This document shows, one piece after another, positions 61,936 through 64,000 of a DNA stretch of 64,000 nucleotides. The translations under genes were made by a program, and so were the position numbers. The notes under the pieces were generated by a model. The model was not told where the DNA came from and made no database searches. It worked only from the letters and a program-made list of their open reading frames with translations. Positions within the stretch are counted from its first letter, which is position 1. Each line of letters opens with the position of its first letter. The stretch is from Allorhizobium ampelinum S4 (GTDB taxonomy: Bacteria > Pseudomonadota > Alphaproteobacteria > Rhizobiales > Rhizobiaceae), in assembly GCF_000016285.1 (NCBI RefSeq), contig NC_011989.1, positions 2,917,001 to 2,981,000 on the forward strand, read 5' to 3'.

Positions 61936-62831
61936 GCTTGACTGTCCAAGTAGTCGGTCAGCAGGCGCGCGAAGCGCATGGCTTCCACCACCATCCCAAA
62001 CATCAGGGTCGAGGGCAGGACCGCGAAGCGCTCCGGCTTTGCCATCGGCAAGGCCTGCCAGAGCGGGCTTTTTGCCAGCACCGGCATGACATCGGCGGGA
62101 ACAGGCTCGAAGGCAATCAGCCGGGCGCGCGGATCGGTGATTGTCGCCAGACTCTCGATGCCGATCAGCTCGAAACCCCAGTAATTGCCAGGCTTCGTCC
62201 ATGCATTGGTAAGGCCGAGCCGCTGGAGGACATCGTGATAAAGGCCGGGTGCCGTATAGACCCGCACATGGCGGGCATCCATGAAATTGACCAGTGCCAC
62301 CGGCGGCGCATTCAGCCGGGCAAGGCGAGCGCGGCAGGCATCAAAAAACGCATCGGCCTCGGCCAGAAAGGCCTCGGCCCTCGCCTCCAGCCGCATGACC
62401 TTGCCGAGATCCCGCGTCGCACTGTAAGAGGCGGTCAGGATATCGGTGGTGTCAGGCGCATAAACGCTGGCGCGAAACAGCGGCGCCAAGGCTTGCAGCC
62501 GCGGGTTCAGCGGGTCGTTAAAGGCCGTGGACAGGATCAGGTCGGGCTTCAGGGCGATCAGCAATTCGAAATTGACCTCCCAGGACGAGCCGAGATCGAT
62601 CACGCCGTCAGGCATACGCGGCTCTTCCACCCATTTGTCCCAATCGGCCAGAGACGCCACTGCCAGAGGTGTGACCCCGAAGGCCAGCAGGGTCGAGGCA
62701 AGGCCGTAATCCAGGCAAACGACGCGGCTGGGCCGGGCTTCGTCGGCGCGGGCAACGGATGTCATCAACAAGCTCACACCCCCCGCCAAAAGATGGCGGC
62801 GGCTGAGCGGCAGGAAAGGATCAGCAGACAT
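61932..62831 (-). CDS. fhuD: Ferric hydroxamate periplasmic binding protein FhuD
   Basis: 299 residues. The N terminus SRRHLLAGGVSLLMTSVARADE carries a twin-arginine motif (RRHLL) typical of Tat-exported FhuD. Binding-protein fold with two lobes joined by a long helix: RVVCLDYGLASTLLAFGVTPLAVA at the start, LKPDLILSTAFN, and ANAW-like TNAWTKPGNYWGFELIGIESLA. It carries ferric hydroxamates across the periplasm. It overlaps fhuC by 11 bp and fhuB by 4 bp. Confidence 0.93.
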   Translation of the reverse strand: MSADPFLPLSRRHLLAGGVSLLMTSVARADEARPSRVVCLDYGLASTLLAFGVTPLAVASLADWDKWVEEPRMPDGVIDLGSSWEVNFELLIALKPDLILSTAFNDPLNPRLQALAPLFRASVYAPDTTDILTASYSATRDLGKVMRLEARAEAFLAEADAFFDACRARLARLNAPPVALVNFMDARHVRVYTAPGLYHDVLQRLGLTNAWTKPGNYWGFELIGIESLATITDPRARLIAFEPVPADVMPVLAKSPLWQALPMAKPERFAVLPSTLMFGMVVEAMRFARLLTDYLDSQA

Positions 62832-63636
62832 AGGCGAGCGGGATCTCCAAACCTGGATGGCGGGTGACGTCCATATCGACGCCGTAGATGGCGTTCAGCG
62901 TCTCGCGGGTCATCAAAGCCGTGGGGGAGCCCTCGGCAATCAATTGCCCGGCCTTCAGCGCATAGAGCCGGTCACAGAAACGGCTGGCCATGTTGATGTC
63001 ATGCAGGACGATGATGACGCTCAGACCCTTTTCCTGCGACAGGCGGCGCACCAGCGCCAGCACATCCATCTGATGGGCGATATCGAGCGCCGAGGTCGGC
63101 TCATCCAGCAGCAGGCATTCGCTGTCCTGCGCCACCAGCATGGCGATCCAGGCCCGCTGGCGCTCGCCGCCCGACAACGTATCCACCATGCGGTCCGCCA
63201 TCGGCAGGACATGGGTCAAGTCCAGCGCCTCCTCCACCTTGGCCTTGTCCGCCTCGGTAAACCGGCCAAGCGCGCCATGCCAGGGATAGCGTCCGCAGGC
63301 CACCAGTTCGCGCACGGTCATGCCATGGGCCGCCGTCACGTCCTGTGGCAGATAGGCAACCTTGCGGGCAAAATCGCGCGCGCCAAGCGCGCCGGCATCC
63401 GCCCCGGCAAAATGGATCGTCCCGGATGTCAGGCTTTGCTGGCGGGCGAGAAGCTTCAGCAATGTGGATTTGCCCGAACCATTATGGCCGACAAGACCGG
63501 AAATCTCACCCTTACGGAAACCGATCGACACATCCCGCAACAAGGCCCGGCCATCGACGGTGAAACCAAGCGCCTGCGTTTCGAAAATCATCTCCGGCTC
63601 GCCTGCGGCCAGGATTTTGCGATGTTCGCTCGCCAT
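62821..63636 (-). CDS. fhuC: Ferric hydroxamate ABC ATPase FhuC
   Basis: About 271 residues from ATG 63636; the equivalent ATG at 63657 (seven codons longer) belongs to a duplicated copy of the initiation region, and a later in-frame ATG is at 63591. Walker A GHNGSGKST, Q-loop YLPQDVTAAHGM, signature LSGGERQRAWIAML, Walker B CLLLDEPTSALDIAHQ and switch His in VLHDINMA identify the FecE/FhuC ATPase. It energises FhuB. The RirA-type box at 63711 and a divergent AraC regulator lie upstream. Confidence 0.93.
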   Translation of the reverse strand: MASEHRKILAAGEPEMIFETQALGFTVDGRALLRDVSIGFRKGEISGLVGHNGSGKSTLLKLLARQQSLTSGTIHFAGADAGALGARDFARKVAYLPQDVTAAHGMTVRELVACGRYPWHGALGRFTEADKAKVEEALDLTHVLPMADRMVDTLSGGERQRAWIAMLVAQDSECLLLDEPTSALDIAHQMDVLALVRRLSQEKGLSVIIVLHDINMASRFCDRLYALKAGQLIAEGSPTALMTRETLNAIYGVDMDVTRHPGLEIPLAYVC

Positions 63637-63674
63637 CAAAGATCCTCTAATACCCATCAAAGATCCCCTAATAC
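63633..63674 (-). repeat. 21-bp tandem duplication of the fhuC ribosome-binding site and start codon
   Basis: Units 63633-63653 and 63654-63674 are identical at 20 of 21 positions. Each unit, read on the minus strand, ends TTTGATGG and contains a purine-rich site (AGAGGA or AGGGGA) about 6 nt before its ATG (63636 and 63657). Since 21 is a multiple of three, both ATGs are in frame with fhuC. Confidence 0.85.
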
Positions 63675-63710
63675 AAGGTGCCACTCAGCTTGAACTGGGC
63701 GGATAAAACA

Positions 63711-63725
63711 TGATAATAAAAATCA
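63711..63725. promoter_or_regulatory. RirA-type iron box between fhuC and the AraC regulator
   Basis: TGA (63711-63713)-N9-TCA (63723-63725), the rhizobial iron-responsive operator consensus recognised by RirA. It lies 75 bp before fhuC ATG 63636 and 86 bp before the AraC gene at 63811, so could repress both under iron sufficiency. Consensus match seen by eye. Confidence 0.6.
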
Positions 63726-63810
63726 ACTATACACAGTCTTGCCGCTTCGCAAGTGTGTTTTCAACTCTGTTTTGCCCATCGCCTGCACCTCACTTGTCCC
63801 GGATTGGCCA

Positions 63811-64000
63811 ATGTCCTACCTGCCCCGCATGACCAGCAAGATCGACGGACTGTCCGTCTCCTCCGGCCTGCACCGGCGCTATTGGAACGGCATGGTCGCC
63901 GATCTCTGGTCGGTGGATTGCCAAAGCGACGCGGGTGGCCAGTATGTCAGCAGCGATCCACGTCTGTTCATTCTTTTGGACGCCGCAGGCGAGGATGGGG
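63811..64000 (+). CDS. AraC-family transcriptional regulator, N-terminal fragment (3' end outside window)
   Basis: 63 codons are visible from ATG 63811, still open at the window end. The sequence (MSYLPRMTSKIDGLSVSSG, then HRRYWNGMVADLWSVDC) resembles the sensory N terminus of AraC-type regulators found beside fhu genes in rhizobia; the DNA-binding domain is outside the window. Divergent from fhuCDB, so likely its activator, sensing a ferric siderophore. Family is tentative because the HTH is not seen. Confidence 0.5.
   Translation, partial: MSYLPRMTSKIDGLSVSSGLHRRYWNGMVADLWSVDCQSDAGGQYVSSDPRLFILLDAAGEDG

Noticed and set aside
1..64000. CRISPR array, insertion sequence or rRNA operon
   Set aside because: No regularly spaced identical repeats, no transposase-like frame with inverted ends, and no rRNA sequence were recognised anywhere in the window.

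Overview
The window is chromosomal DNA from an alphaproteobacterium of the Rhizobiaceae, most likely the Agrobacterium/Allorhizobium/Rhizobium group. Several things point there: a sciP - fliJ-like - ctrA - receiver - chpT - eipA neighbourhood with CtrA-type and GANTC (CcrM) sites, an RpoH sigma factor near rluD, an smo/mtlK polyol operon, an fhu hydroxamate-siderophore locus with a RirA-type TGA-N9-TCA box, and several dispersed intergenic palindromes of the kind common in rhizobia. The species call is inference; no marker here fixes it.

Layout. 1-4.5 kb: tail of an MFS transporter, then cysC and cysQ (PAPS synthesis and PAP removal), an orphan DUF2793 surface/phage-like protein and an exopolysaccharide-type sugar transferase. 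5-10 kb: cell-cycle block (sciP, fliJ-like, ctrA, an atypical receiver protein, chpT, eipA). 10-16 kb: a coiled-coil membrane protein pair, an SPOUT RNA methyltransferase, rluD, an FAD oxidoreductase and rpoH. 16-25 kb: an orphan Imm42-like gene, an ArsB-type pump, an MFS transporter, a Pro/Glu-repeat membrane protein behind purA, a DMT transporter and a PPP-type phosphatase. 25.5-34 kb: a probable catabolic locus (creatininase family protein, LysR regulator, NitT/TauT-type ABC transporter, cytosine-deaminase-like hydrolase, FAD-linked oxidase, flavodoxin-fold oxidoreductase). 34-40 kb: small periplasmic proteins, RidA plus aldehyde dehydrogenase, ung, an HpaI-type aldolase and a SorC-family regulator. 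40-45.4 kb: a minus-strand operon of DUF1800, Tat-exported DUF1501 and a chitin-synthase-like membrane glycosyltransferase, headed by an extremely A+T-rich leader. 46-55 kb: polyol uptake and oxidation operon (smoEFGK, smoS, mtlK, HAD phosphatase, FGGY kinase). 55-57 kb: mnmA and an elongator tRNA-Met. 57-64 kb: TonB receptor, GFA protein and fhuCDB, with the start of a divergent AraC regulator at the right edge.

How the parts fit. In the cell-cycle block ChpT passes phosphate to CtrA, SciP restrains CtrA, and eipA is a plausible CtrA target. In the polyol operon an ABC transporter feeds two dehydrogenases and a kinase, and two REP-like hairpin blocks sit exactly where transcript dosage might be changed. 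In the iron locus a receptor, a periplasmic binding protein, a double-length permease and an ATPase import ferric hydroxamates. The least described unit is the DUF1800/DUF1501/glycosyltransferase operon, which I read as a candidate envelope or extracellular glycan system. All coordinates, motifs and repeats were read by eye; family names rest on recognised motifs, not on database searches.
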